From: Chitinophagaceae bacterium
GTDB lineage: Bacteria > Bacteroidota > Bacteroidia > Chitinophagales > Chitinophagaceae
Reading direction: 5' to 3'
DNA length: 5,664 nucleotides
Assembly (NCBI GenBank): GCA_947452875.1
Contig: CANGEZ010000155.1
Span: 1-5,664 of the forward strand
Part shown: piece by piece, positions 1 through 5,664 of the stretch
How the letters are laid out: every line of letters starts with the position of its first letter
Numbering within the stretch: position 1 is the stretch's first letter
The notes under the pieces: model-generated
What the model saw: only the letters and a program-made list of their open reading frames with translations
What the model was told of the DNA's origin: nothing
Databases searched by the model: none
Program-made: the position numbers and the translations under genes

Positions 1-2081
1 CTTCTAACTGTTGATTCAGGGAATCTGATGGCTCTTCCACTTTTAATCGCCAACATGATTTCGCAATTGCCGTCTGTAAGTGCTGCAGCTATCAATTGAT
101 CGCCTTCCAAAATGTTGATCGCATTGATACCATTTTGACGTGGTCTGCTGAAATCTTTTAAATCTGTTTTCTTGATGATACCATTTTTAGTACACAATAC
201 AATATAATGGCTGGTCAAGTATTCTTCATCTTCCAGATTCTTAATATCAATAATCGCTCTTACTTTGTCATCCGCGGGAATTTGAATCATGTTCTGAAGC
301 GCTCTTCCTTTACTTGTTTTATCACCTTCAGGAATCTGATACACTTTCAGCCAAAAACAACGTCCTTTTTCTGTAAAGAACAATAAGGTATGATGCGTTG
401 AAGCTACAAACAGATGTTCAATATAATCTTCCTGGCGTGTGCTACTGCCTTTCGCTCCTCGTCCGCCTCTTCTTTGCTGACGGTATTCATTAGCCGAAGT
501 TCTTTTTATGTATCCCATGTGTGAAATCGTTACCACCACATCTTCTTCTTCAATCAAATCCAACATGTTGATTTCGTCATCAGCATAAATGATTTCAGAT
601 TTTCTTTCATCACCGAATTTGGCTTTTACTTCCATTAATTCAGCTTTGATGATTTCAAAACGTAATCCTTCATTAGCCAGAATTTCTTTTAATCGCTCAA
701 TCACCTTCATGATTTCAGCATGTTCTTCTCTGATTTTTTCGATTTCCATTCCGGTCAATCTCTGGAGTCTTAATTCCAAAACTGCCTTCGCTTGAATGTC
801 ACTCATGCCAAAATTAGACTTCAATCCTTCATGCGCTAATACCGGCGTTGAACTTTCTCTGATCAATTTGATTACAGCATCCAGATTATCCAAAGCAATG
901 ATGTAACCCAATAAAATATGTGCTCTCTCTTCTGCTTTTCTCAATTCAAATTGAGTTCTTCTCACCACCACTTCATGTCTGAATTCAATAAATTCTGAAA
1001 TCAGGTCTTTGATATTTAATTGACGTGGTCTTCCTTTTACCAAAGCCACGTTATTGATACCATAAGAAGTTTGTAACTCTGAATATTTATACAACTGGTT
1101 GATGACAACCTGCGCTACTGCATCTTTTTTCAGTTCAACAACAATTCTGGTTCCTTCTTTATTATTACTTTCATTATTAACATCACTGATACCTTCAATG
1201 ACTTTTTCATTGATAAGATCACCAATCTTTTGAGTTAGCGTATCTCTATTAACTTGATAAGGAATTTCTGTAATCACAATTTTTTCTCTACCGCGAGCAT
1301 CTGATTCCACTGTAGTTTTACCTCTCAATACCACTCTTCCTCTTCCGGTAAATAAAGCTTGTTTTACACCTTCGTAGCCATAAATAATACCGCCTGTTGG
1401 GAAATCCGGTGCTTTTACATGTTTTACCAGTTCATCAAGTGTGATGTCGTTGTTTTCTATATAAGCAATACAGCCATCAATAACTTCATTCAAATTATGG
1501 GGCATCATGTTAGTTGCCATCCCTACTGCGATACCACTACTTCCGTTTAATAATAATTGTGGAATTCGTGTAGGCAATACCGTTGGTTCCTTCAAAGAAT
1601 CATCAAAGTTGAATTGATAATCTACGGTTTCCTTGTCGATGTCTTCCATCATGGCTTCCGCAAATTTTTCCATTCTCACCTCAGTGTAACGCATGGCTGC
1701 CGGAGGATCTCCATCTTGACTACCGAAATTACCCTGACCATCGATCATTTTATAACGCATCGACCAATCCTGAGCCATACGTACCATGGTATCATAAATA
1801 GAGGCATCACCATGAGGGTGATATTTACCCATTACTTCACCGACAATACGCGCAGATTTTTTATAAGGTTTATTACTGTTATTACTCAGTTCGTTCATCC
1901 CGAAAAGCACTCTCCTATGAACGGGTTTTAAACCATCTCTTACATCTGGTAGTGCCCTACCAACGATAACACTCATCGAATAATCGATGTAAGATGTTTT
2001 CATTTGTTCCTCGATGTTAACCGGTATTATTTTTCCTCTGTTGTTAAGGTTTTCGCCCTCAAATTGATCTTGATTTTCCAT
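1..2081 (-). CDS. gyrA: DNA gyrase subunit A (GyrA), 3' end cut by the window edge
   Basis: GyrA is the DNA-cleaving and rejoining subunit of the A2B2 gyrase, which introduces negative supercoils using ATP hydrolysed by GyrB. The visible part is 693 residues starting MENQDQFEGENL; full-length family members have roughly 800-900. The start is firm because an in-frame TAA lies only 9 nt upstream (2088-2090). Seen: the N-terminal SYIDYSMSVIVGRALPDVRDG segment (about 30-50), the quinolone-binding helix KYHPHGDASIYDTMVRMAQ (86-104), the catalytic tyrosine Y132 in AAMRYTEVR (codon 1686-1688), and the NGSSGIAVGMATN segment. The C-terminal DNA-wrapping pinwheel follows, with a GyrA box QRRGGRG at 536-542 (456-476). 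That box separates GyrA from ParC; it has Arg where Lys is usual. The window ends in about the fourth pinwheel blade. The frame is unbroken. Ala93 replaces the usual Ser/Thr of the quinolone site. Confidence 0.97.
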   Translation of the reverse strand, partial: MENQDQFEGENLNNRGKIIPVNIEEQMKTSYIDYSMSVIVGRALPDVRDGLKPVHRRVLFGMNELSNNSNKPYKKSARIVGEVMGKYHPHGDASIYDTMVRMAQDWSMRYKMIDGQGNFGSQDGDPPAAMRYTEVRMEKFAEAMMEDIDKETVDYQFNFDDSLKEPTVLPTRIPQLLLNGSSGIAVGMATNMMPHNLNEVIDGCIAYIENNDITLDELVKHVKAPDFPTGGIIYGYEGVKQALFTGRGRVVLRGKTTVESDARGREKIVITEIPYQVNRDTLTQKIGDLINEKVIEGISDVNNESNNKEGTRIVVELKKDAVAQVVINQLYKYSELQTSYGINNVALVKGRPRQLNIKDLISEFIEFRHEVVVRRTQFELRKAEERAHILLGYIIALDNLDAVIKLIRESSTPVLAHEGLKSNFGMSDIQAKAVLELRLQRLTGMEIEKIREEHAEIMKVIERLKEILANEGLRFEIIKAELMEVKAKFGDERKSEIIYADDEINMLDLIEEEDVVVTISHMGYIKRTSANEYRQQRRGGRGAKGSSTRQEDYIEHLFVASTHHTLLFFTEKGRCFWLKVYQIPEGDKTSKGRALQNMIQIPADDKVRAIIDIKNLEDEEYLTSHYIVLCTKNGIIKKTDLKDFSRPRQNGINAINILEGDQLIAAALTDGNCEIMLAIKSGRAIRFPESTVR

Positions 2082-2097
2082 AATTTTTTATCGTAAG

Positions 2098-2105
2098 CAA
2101 ATGTA
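2098..2105 (-). promoter_or_regulatory. candidate -7 element of the gyrA promoter
   Basis: Read on the minus strand the sequence is TACATTTG, an exact match to the Bacteroidota primary-sigma -7 consensus TAnnTTTG. It would place the transcription start about 10 nt before the gyrA ATG, giving a very short leader without a Shine-Dalgarno sequence, which is acceptable in this phylum. No TTG or TTTG -33 element is seen at the usual 17-23 nt upstream, which weakens the call. Confidence 0.35.
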
Positions 2106-2154
2106 ACATTTTCAGGCCGTTTTTGAGCCTATTTTTAAGCTGATTTTGAGTTGT

Positions 2155-2197
2155 TTTTGCACATATTTTTTACACAAATGATGGTGTTTGTGGACAA
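2155..2197. promoter_or_regulatory. cluster of three DnaA-box-like 9-mers
   Basis: Two plus-strand 9-mers, TTTTGCACA (2155-2163) and TTTTACACA (2168-2176), match the relaxed DnaA-box consensus TTWTNCACA exactly. A third on the minus strand, TTGTCCACA (2189-2197), differs from the strong box TTATCCACA at one base. A/T-rich sequence follows (2198-2230). The cluster lies between the divergent gyrA and saccharopine dehydrogenase genes, so DnaA could regulate one or both. The matches are seen; the function is inferred, and T-rich DNA yields such matches by chance. Confidence 0.25.
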
Positions 2198-2238
2198 GTT
2201 TATTAAAGAAAAATACCCTTATATTTTGGTGTTTAAAC

Positions 2239-2269
2239 TTTGGGGGTTTTAGATTAAGATTCTATCTTG
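2239..2269 (+). promoter_or_regulatory. candidate promoter of the saccharopine dehydrogenase gene
   Basis: TTTG at 2239-2242 could be a -33 element. It is separated by 20 nt from TATCTTG at 2263-2269, a -7-like element one T short of the Bacteroidota TAnnTTTG consensus. The spacing is normal for the phylum and would give a leader of about 40 nt. No perfect -7 match occurs on the plus strand in this intergenic region, so this is the best of weak options. Confidence 0.25.
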
Positions 2270-2297
2270 CTGACTATTTGTTTGATATCAAGATTCT
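2256..2297. repeat. short direct and inverted repeats in the leader of the saccharopine dehydrogenase gene
   Basis: AAGATTCT occurs twice in direct orientation (2256-2263 and 2290-2297), 34 bp apart. ATCTTG (2264-2269) and CAAGAT (2289-2294) form a 6-bp inverted pair, and AAGAT-tct-ATCTT (2256-2268) is a small hairpin-like inverted repeat overlapping the candidate -7 element. These could form an operator for an unknown regulator or a weak leader structure. The repeats are short enough to be coincidental in A/T-rich DNA. Confidence 0.25.
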
Positions 2298-2316
2298 GTT
2301 ACTTTAAACCGCTTTT

Positions 2317-3750
2317 ATGAGTGCAAAAAATATACTATTGTTTGGTGCAGGTAAGTCTGCAACCGTGTTGATTGAATACCTCATTAATGAGTCTGTTTAT
2401 AGCAATTGGTTCATTACTGTTGCGGATGCTAACCTTGAGTTGATAGAATTGAAAACCCAGAGAAGGGTTAATTCTAAATCTGTAGCATTGGATATCAATG
2501 ACACATCCAGCAGACAAGCATTAATAAAAACGAGTGATATTGTAATTTCAATGATGCCCCCTTCCCTACACATTTTAATTGCAGAAGATTGCATTGAATT
2601 TGGGAAATCTTTACTTACAGCTTCTTATGCAGATGATAAAATTCTGGCGCTGGAATCGAAAGTAAAAGAAAAAGGTTTGCTTTTTTTGTGTGAAATGGGA
2701 CTTGACCCGGGAATCGATCACATGAGTGCGATGGAGTTAATTGATGAAATCAAACATGATGGTGGTGATATCACTTCTTTCAAAAGCCATTGCGGTGGTT
2801 TGGTGGCACCTGAATGTGATGACAATCCATGGCATTATAAAATCAGCTGGAATCCAAGAAATGTGGTTCTCGCCGGAAAAGCTGGTGCTATTTATAAAGA
2901 AGATGGAAAAATAATTGAAGAGCCTTATGAAAGTCTTTTCAAAGGTAATAGAACGGTTTCGCTCGAAAATGAGAACAACGCCACTTTCAGTTATTACCCC
3001 AACAGAAACAGTTTGAATTATATTGACTTATACGATTTACCTCATGTTCAAACTTTTGTCAGAACCACGCTTCGTTACCCTGAATTCATGTCAGGCTGGA
3101 ACAACATTGTAGAATTGCATTTAACAGATGAAACGCCTTGTTTTGAATCAGATGGTAAATCTCTTAATGATTTCTTTACATCTCATTTCGATAAAATTGG
3201 ATTCAATCAATGGTTAGATAATAAATTATCTGAACGGTTTTCAGAAACCAATCACTTGTTTGAAAAATTAGAACAATTGCTGAAAGATGAAAAGTATGCA
3301 GATAATGAATCGGCAACATTATTGGCTAATAAAATGGAAGGAGTCAATCTCCTATTGAAACAATTATTCTTCCTTGGAATCGATGATAAAGAAACTAAAA
3401 TAAATAAAGGCTTTTGCAGTCCGGCTGATGTATTGCAATTAGCACTAGAAAAGAAACTGGTATTGAAAGAAACCGACAAGGATATGATTGTCATGCTGCA
3501 TGAAATTGAATACATGAATTCTGGTATCAAACATTCAATCAATAGTTCTTTATTGGTTAAAGGAAAAGACCATTTACATACCGCCATGGCTCAGACTGTT
3601 GGTTTGCCTTTAGGAATCGCAGCGAAGTTTATTTTAGACGGCACCATAAAAGAAACCGGCGTACAGATTCCTACAAAAAAAGAAATCTATGCGCCGGTTT
3701 TGAAAGAGTTGAAAAATTTTGGGGTGGCGTTTAAGGAAAAACGTAAATAA
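2317..3750 (+). CDS. saccharopine dehydrogenase, L-glutamate-forming (LYS9-type)
   Basis: The 477-residue product matches the LYS9 family (yeast Lys9 is about 446 residues), which interconverts saccharopine with L-glutamate and 2-aminoadipate 6-semialdehyde in the cytoplasm. Seen: an N-terminal Rossmann fold with the nucleotide loop GAGKSA (10-15) after strand NILLF; a conserved core GLDPGIDH (128-135), CGGLVAPE (159-166) and NPWHYKISWNPR (170-181); YPNRNSLNYIDLYDLP and a TLRYPEF segment; and the family-typical C-terminus AMAQTVGLPLGIAAKFILDGTI. Asp37 ends the second Rossmann strand (TVADAN), where yeast Lys9, as I recall it, has Cys-Arg; this suggests NAD rather than NADP, hence lysine breakdown. 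The start is fixed by an in-frame TAA 12 nt before the ATG (2305-2307); there is no Shine-Dalgarno sequence. The partner enzyme, lysine-ketoglutarate reductase, is not in the window. It is probably monocistronic: gyrA diverges and the next gene converges. Confidence 0.9.
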   Translation: MSAKNILLFGAGKSATVLIEYLINESVYSNWFITVADANLELIELKTQRRVNSKSVALDINDTSSRQALIKTSDIVISMMPPSLHILIAEDCIEFGKSLLTASYADDKILALESKVKEKGLLFLCEMGLDPGIDHMSAMELIDEIKHDGGDITSFKSHCGGLVAPECDDNPWHYKISWNPRNVVLAGKAGAIYKEDGKIIEEPYESLFKGNRTVSLENENNATFSYYPNRNSLNYIDLYDLPHVQTFVRTTLRYPEFMSGWNNIVELHLTDETPCFESDGKSLNDFFTSHFDKIGFNQWLDNKLSERFSETNHLFEKLEQLLKDEKYADNESATLLANKMEGVNLLLKQLFFLGIDDKETKINKGFCSPADVLQLALEKKLVLKETDKDMIVMLHEIEYMNSGIKHSINSSLLVKGKDHLHTAMAQTVGLPLGIAAKFILDGTIKETGVQIPTKKEIYAPVLKELKNFGVAFKEKRK

Positions 3751-3751
3751 T

Positions 3752-3814
3752 GTTCAATGAGTTCCAAAGGTTCAATAAGTTCAATCTGTTTGATAAGTTT
3801 GGCAGGTTATCTGA
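3752..3814. repeat. degenerate 9-bp tandem repeat, seven units
   Basis: Seven contiguous 9-mers follow the consensus GTTCAATAA, each starting with GTT: GTTCAATGA, GTTCCAAAG, GTTCAATAA, GTTCAATCT, GTTTGATAA, then the decayed GTTTGGCAG and GTTATCTGA. The first unit starts one base after the saccharopine dehydrogenase stop codon. The array is noncoding and holds no strong hairpin. The first five units are clear; the last two are supported mainly by register. Confidence 0.7.
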
Positions 3815-3823
3815 ATCGTAAAC

Positions 3824-3872
3824 AAACACCAAACACCAAACACCAAACGCACAACGCCAAACACCAAACAAT
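3824..3872. repeat. 7-bp tandem repeat, seven units of AAACACC
   Basis: Seven contiguous heptamers: AAACACC three times, then AAACGCA, CAACGCC, AAACACC and AAACAAT. Four of the seven are exact and the other three differ at two positions each. The array ends 2 nt before the stop codon (TAG, 3875-3877) of the convergent barrel gene. On the minus strand it reads as TTTGGTG/TTTGGCG-like repeats just after that stop. Being noncoding, changes in unit number would not alter either protein. No hairpin-plus-T-tract terminator is seen here. Confidence 0.85.
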
Positions 3873-3874
3873 TC

Positions 3875-5497
3875 CTAATTCGCAAACGAAGTCGTCAACG
3901 ATGCCGTAAAACCATAAGAAGCCGGAACAAAACGGCAAACACCTCCTACACAGAATAAACCTGCTCTTTGTTTACCGAATCCCAAACTAAATCTTGTTGA
4001 TTTTTTGGTAACACTTGCTCCTACGTTATAATAGTGAATTTTGGTTGATCCATAATTATACAAATCGCTCGCATAAAATGCATATGGTGATGAGAAAGAA
4101 AATTCTGTCAAAGCAGAAGCCCAACTGCCCTGATCATCTTGAGTTGATAAATTTTCGAGTTTTACACGAACTGATTTCTTGGCTGCAAATTTGTACAAAA
4201 AACCTGCAGCAATCATATCGGCATTAACTTCTCCATGAGACACGGCTTGTATAACTGAAGCGTTGTAGAAAATATGTTGGAATGCCAAGGTCGTTTCTAA
4301 TTTTTTACTCCATTTTTTCTTGATTTCAATATTGGCATCTCTATAATATTTTTTGTTTCCAAAAGAGAAAATATCTGTGCTGTCATCTAATCCATTATAA
4401 TAAGAAAAATTAGCTGCGATTTTGGTTCCATATTTACCTCCTAATTTGGAGCCTGATTTAATGTTGTAATACAAATCTGATTGAAAGCCCGCCTCCCCTT
4501 TTACTTGGGTGCTATAAACATAAATATTGCTGGTTAAATAATCATGTTGCTTTGTAAGCGCAGGTAAGAAATTTAAAGGTGCGATGGATGTAAATTCAGT
4601 TTCCCTTTCTGCAGCAAAGTTCATGTTGGTAAGTGTTCTGAATGTTGCGGTAATACCAAAATTGTTTTTTGTATAGCTCGTATTTACCTGTAATGCTTTG
4701 CCTTTATCAAAACTTTGATTGTTTAGTAAATTTGGATCTTTTCCTTTTTCTGCATATTCACTGCTTAAAGTGAAATTGTTTGAAGAAATGTCCAGTCTCG
4801 CTGCTACTGCCGCAACTGACGCAGGGAAATCTACAATTGGTCCGGTATACTCTTCATACCTGCTCATATAACTACCGCCAAGGGTTACGTGCGTTGTCTT
4901 GTCTTTTTCTTTTATTCCCAATAAATTGTTGACGTCTATTTCTGCATCCATACCTCTAGAAACAGAATTGGCATAATCCATAATTTTTCTGGTTCTACCA
5001 TAAACGATTTTCATTTTTAAGAAAGAGGTTGGATCAACATGCACATTGATACCTTCCATGGCATTGTTGATACCAATTTGTCTGTTCTCATAAGCACGAA
5101 AAATCAAGCCGCTTCCAAACTGCTCATAAAAGTCTCCTATCTGAATAGAAAACTTATCTTCAGTGTATTTGAAATATTTGTTGACGATTTTATTTTGATT
5201 ACTTACCGGAACAGGAAAATAACCAAGTATCGGAGGCATATAACTTTCCAATTGCACGCCTGTTGAAAATTTTCCGTAGTTATAATCCAACTTTAAAAAA
5301 GTATTAGAACCATATCTGTCTGGTGGTATGTAAGCCCCTATCTTCGGATCTTGCATGTAATATTGTGAATAGTTTTCAATGCTTCCGTTGAAATGTCCTT
5401 TTATATAATTATTGAGATTTTGAGCAGCAATATTATTAGAGAACAGATTGGCTAATAAAGCAATGGTAGCTACTTTTTTAAAAGAAAAATTTATCAT
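3875..5497 (-). CDS. outer-membrane beta-barrel protein, DUF6029-like
   Basis: The 540-residue product starts with a signal peptide (MINFSFKKVATIALLANLF...) with likely cleavage near the Ala-Ala-Gln at about 24-26. The rest is rich in alternating aromatic and polar strands and ends TASLTTSFAN, as expected of an outer-membrane barrel. Segments such as DFYEQFGSGLIFRAYENRQ followed by GINNAMEG, LNFLPALTKQHDY and the C-terminal CVGGVCRFVPAS match, from memory, the uncharacterised Bacteroidota family DUF6029; no biochemical role is known to me. The only two cysteines are C516 and C521 (codons 3950-3952 and 3935-3937), a CX4C pair next to the last strands. The start is firm, with an in-frame TAA 9 nt upstream (5504-5506) and no Shine-Dalgarno sequence. 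The upstream thioredoxin-like gene ends 19 nt before it, suggesting cotranscription. A porin or other transport role is possible but unsupported. Confidence 0.82.
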   Translation of the reverse strand: MINFSFKKVATIALLANLFSNNIAAQNLNNYIKGHFNGSIENYSQYYMQDPKIGAYIPPDRYGSNTFLKLDYNYGKFSTGVQLESYMPPILGYFPVPVSNQNKIVNKYFKYTEDKFSIQIGDFYEQFGSGLIFRAYENRQIGINNAMEGINVHVDPTSFLKMKIVYGRTRKIMDYANSVSRGMDAEIDVNNLLGIKEKDKTTHVTLGGSYMSRYEEYTGPIVDFPASVAAVAARLDISSNNFTLSSEYAEKGKDPNLLNNQSFDKGKALQVNTSYTKNNFGITATFRTLTNMNFAAERETEFTSIAPLNFLPALTKQHDYLTSNIYVYSTQVKGEAGFQSDLYYNIKSGSKLGGKYGTKIAANFSYYNGLDDSTDIFSFGNKKYYRDANIEIKKKWSKKLETTLAFQHIFYNASVIQAVSHGEVNADMIAAGFLYKFAAKKSVRVKLENLSTQDDQGSWASALTEFSFSSPYAFYASDLYNYGSTKIHYYNVGASVTKKSTRFSLGFGKQRAGLFCVGGVCRFVPASYGFTASLTTSFAN

Positions 5498-5516
5498 AAA
5501 TAGTTATTAATTGGGA

Positions 5517-5664
5517 TTATAGATTTTTAATGGTTTCAAACAGATTGTCTTCTTCTCCCGCTATGTAGCCGGTATGTCTGTATGCAATCTTATTGTCTTT
5601 TAAAATCAGTACATGAGGGACGTCGGTAATATTTAATGCTCGTTTGAGTTCACTGTTAATATCC
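5517..5664 (-). CDS. thioredoxin-fold protein, C-terminal fragment cut by the window edge
   Basis: Only the last 48 codons and the TAA stop are visible; the N-terminal part, where a CXXC active site would lie, is off the right edge. The fragment reads INSELKRALNITDVPHVLIL, then KDNKIAYRHTGYIAGEEDNL, then FETIKNL. This is the usual end of a thioredoxin or TlpA-like domain: helix, the cis-proline loop (V-P-H, with Pro at visible residue 16), a hydrophobic strand, a Lys-Asp/Asn turn with a second strand, a glycine-containing turn and the final helix. Bacteroidota members are often periplasmic thiol-disulfide reductases, but location cannot be judged without the N-terminus. It lies 19 nt upstream of the barrel gene on the same strand and is probably the preceding gene of that operon. 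Its start, length and catalytic cysteines are unknown from this window. Confidence 0.75.
   Translation of the reverse strand, partial: DINSELKRALNITDVPHVLILKDNKIAYRHTGYIAGEEDNLFETIKNL

Noticed and set aside
589..1931. Several plus-strand open frames of 63-124 codons within 589-1931.
   Set aside because: They lie wholly inside gyrA on the opposite strand, whose protein is unmistakable over the same bases; they resemble no known family and have no ribosome-binding or promoter context.
2114..2130. AGGC/GCCT inverted repeat as a possible hairpin in the gyrA upstream region.
   Set aside because: The stem is only 4 bp with a 9-nt loop and no following T-tract in either direction that would make it a terminator.
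2335..3587. Minus-strand open frames of 60-111 codons (2335-2517, 2397-2594, 3252-3587).
   Set aside because: They are antisense shadows of the saccharopine dehydrogenase gene, with no recognisable domain.
3824..3872. The short repeats were considered as a CRISPR array.
   Set aside because: Units are 7 bp and directly adjacent, with no spacers, no 25-40 bp repeats and no cas genes nearby.
3734..3909. Both genes' frames stay open for about 50 codons past their stop codons, through the repeat arrays, suggesting stop-codon readthrough.
   Set aside because: Repeats lacking a stop word in a given frame stay open automatically, and the 7-bp array shifts frame with each unit gained or lost. Both proteins already end at family-typical C-termini.
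4015..5266. Plus-strand open frames of 70 and 75 codons (4015-4227, 5039-5266).
   Set aside because: They are antisense shadows of the barrel gene, with atypical composition and no supporting signals.
5489..5501. A 13-bp palindrome (ATTTAT-C-ATAAAT) over the barrel start codon, possibly a translational switch.
   Set aside because: It is entirely A/T apart from the central base, and a one-base loop cannot form a stable hairpin; such palindromes are common in A/T-rich start regions.

Overview
The window looks like a chromosomal segment of a low-GC member of the Bacteroidota. Four things point there: no start codon has a Shine-Dalgarno sequence, with A/T-rich leaders instead; a TAnnTTTG-type -7 promoter element lies before gyrA; one gene encodes an outer-membrane barrel of a Bacteroidota-typical family (DUF6029-like); and its signal peptide ends in an Ala-Ala-Gln motif. 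Class or genus cannot be fixed from the sequence.

Layout. Positions 1-2081 (minus strand) hold the first 693 codons of gyrA, the DNA gyrase A subunit; its C-terminus lies beyond the left edge. A 235-bp divergent intergenic region (2082-2316) holds candidate promoters for both flanking genes and a small cluster of DnaA-box-like 9-mers. Positions 2317-3750 (plus strand) encode a complete LYS9-type, glutamate-forming saccharopine dehydrogenase. It converges on the minus-strand gene at 3875-5497. The 124 bp between the two stop codons is almost entirely tandem repeat: a degenerate 9-bp array next to a 7-bp array. The gene at 3875-5497 encodes a 540-residue secreted beta-barrel protein with one C-terminal cysteine pair. 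Nineteen bases upstream of it is the 3' end of a thioredoxin-fold gene (5517-5664), cut by the right edge and probably in the same operon.

How the genes relate. Gyrase (housekeeping topology), saccharopine dehydrogenase (lysine metabolism) and the thioredoxin-like/barrel pair (cell envelope) look like three separate transcription units and not one pathway. The only likely functional pair is the thioredoxin-like protein and the barrel, where a redox protein may act on the barrel's sole CX4C cysteine pair. No mobile element, CRISPR array, tRNA, rRNA or defence system is visible. The points most worth a second look are the alanine at the quinolone-contact position of GyrA, the back-to-back 9-bp and 7-bp arrays filling the convergent gap, the DnaA-box-like cluster, and the thioredoxin/CX4C-barrel pairing.
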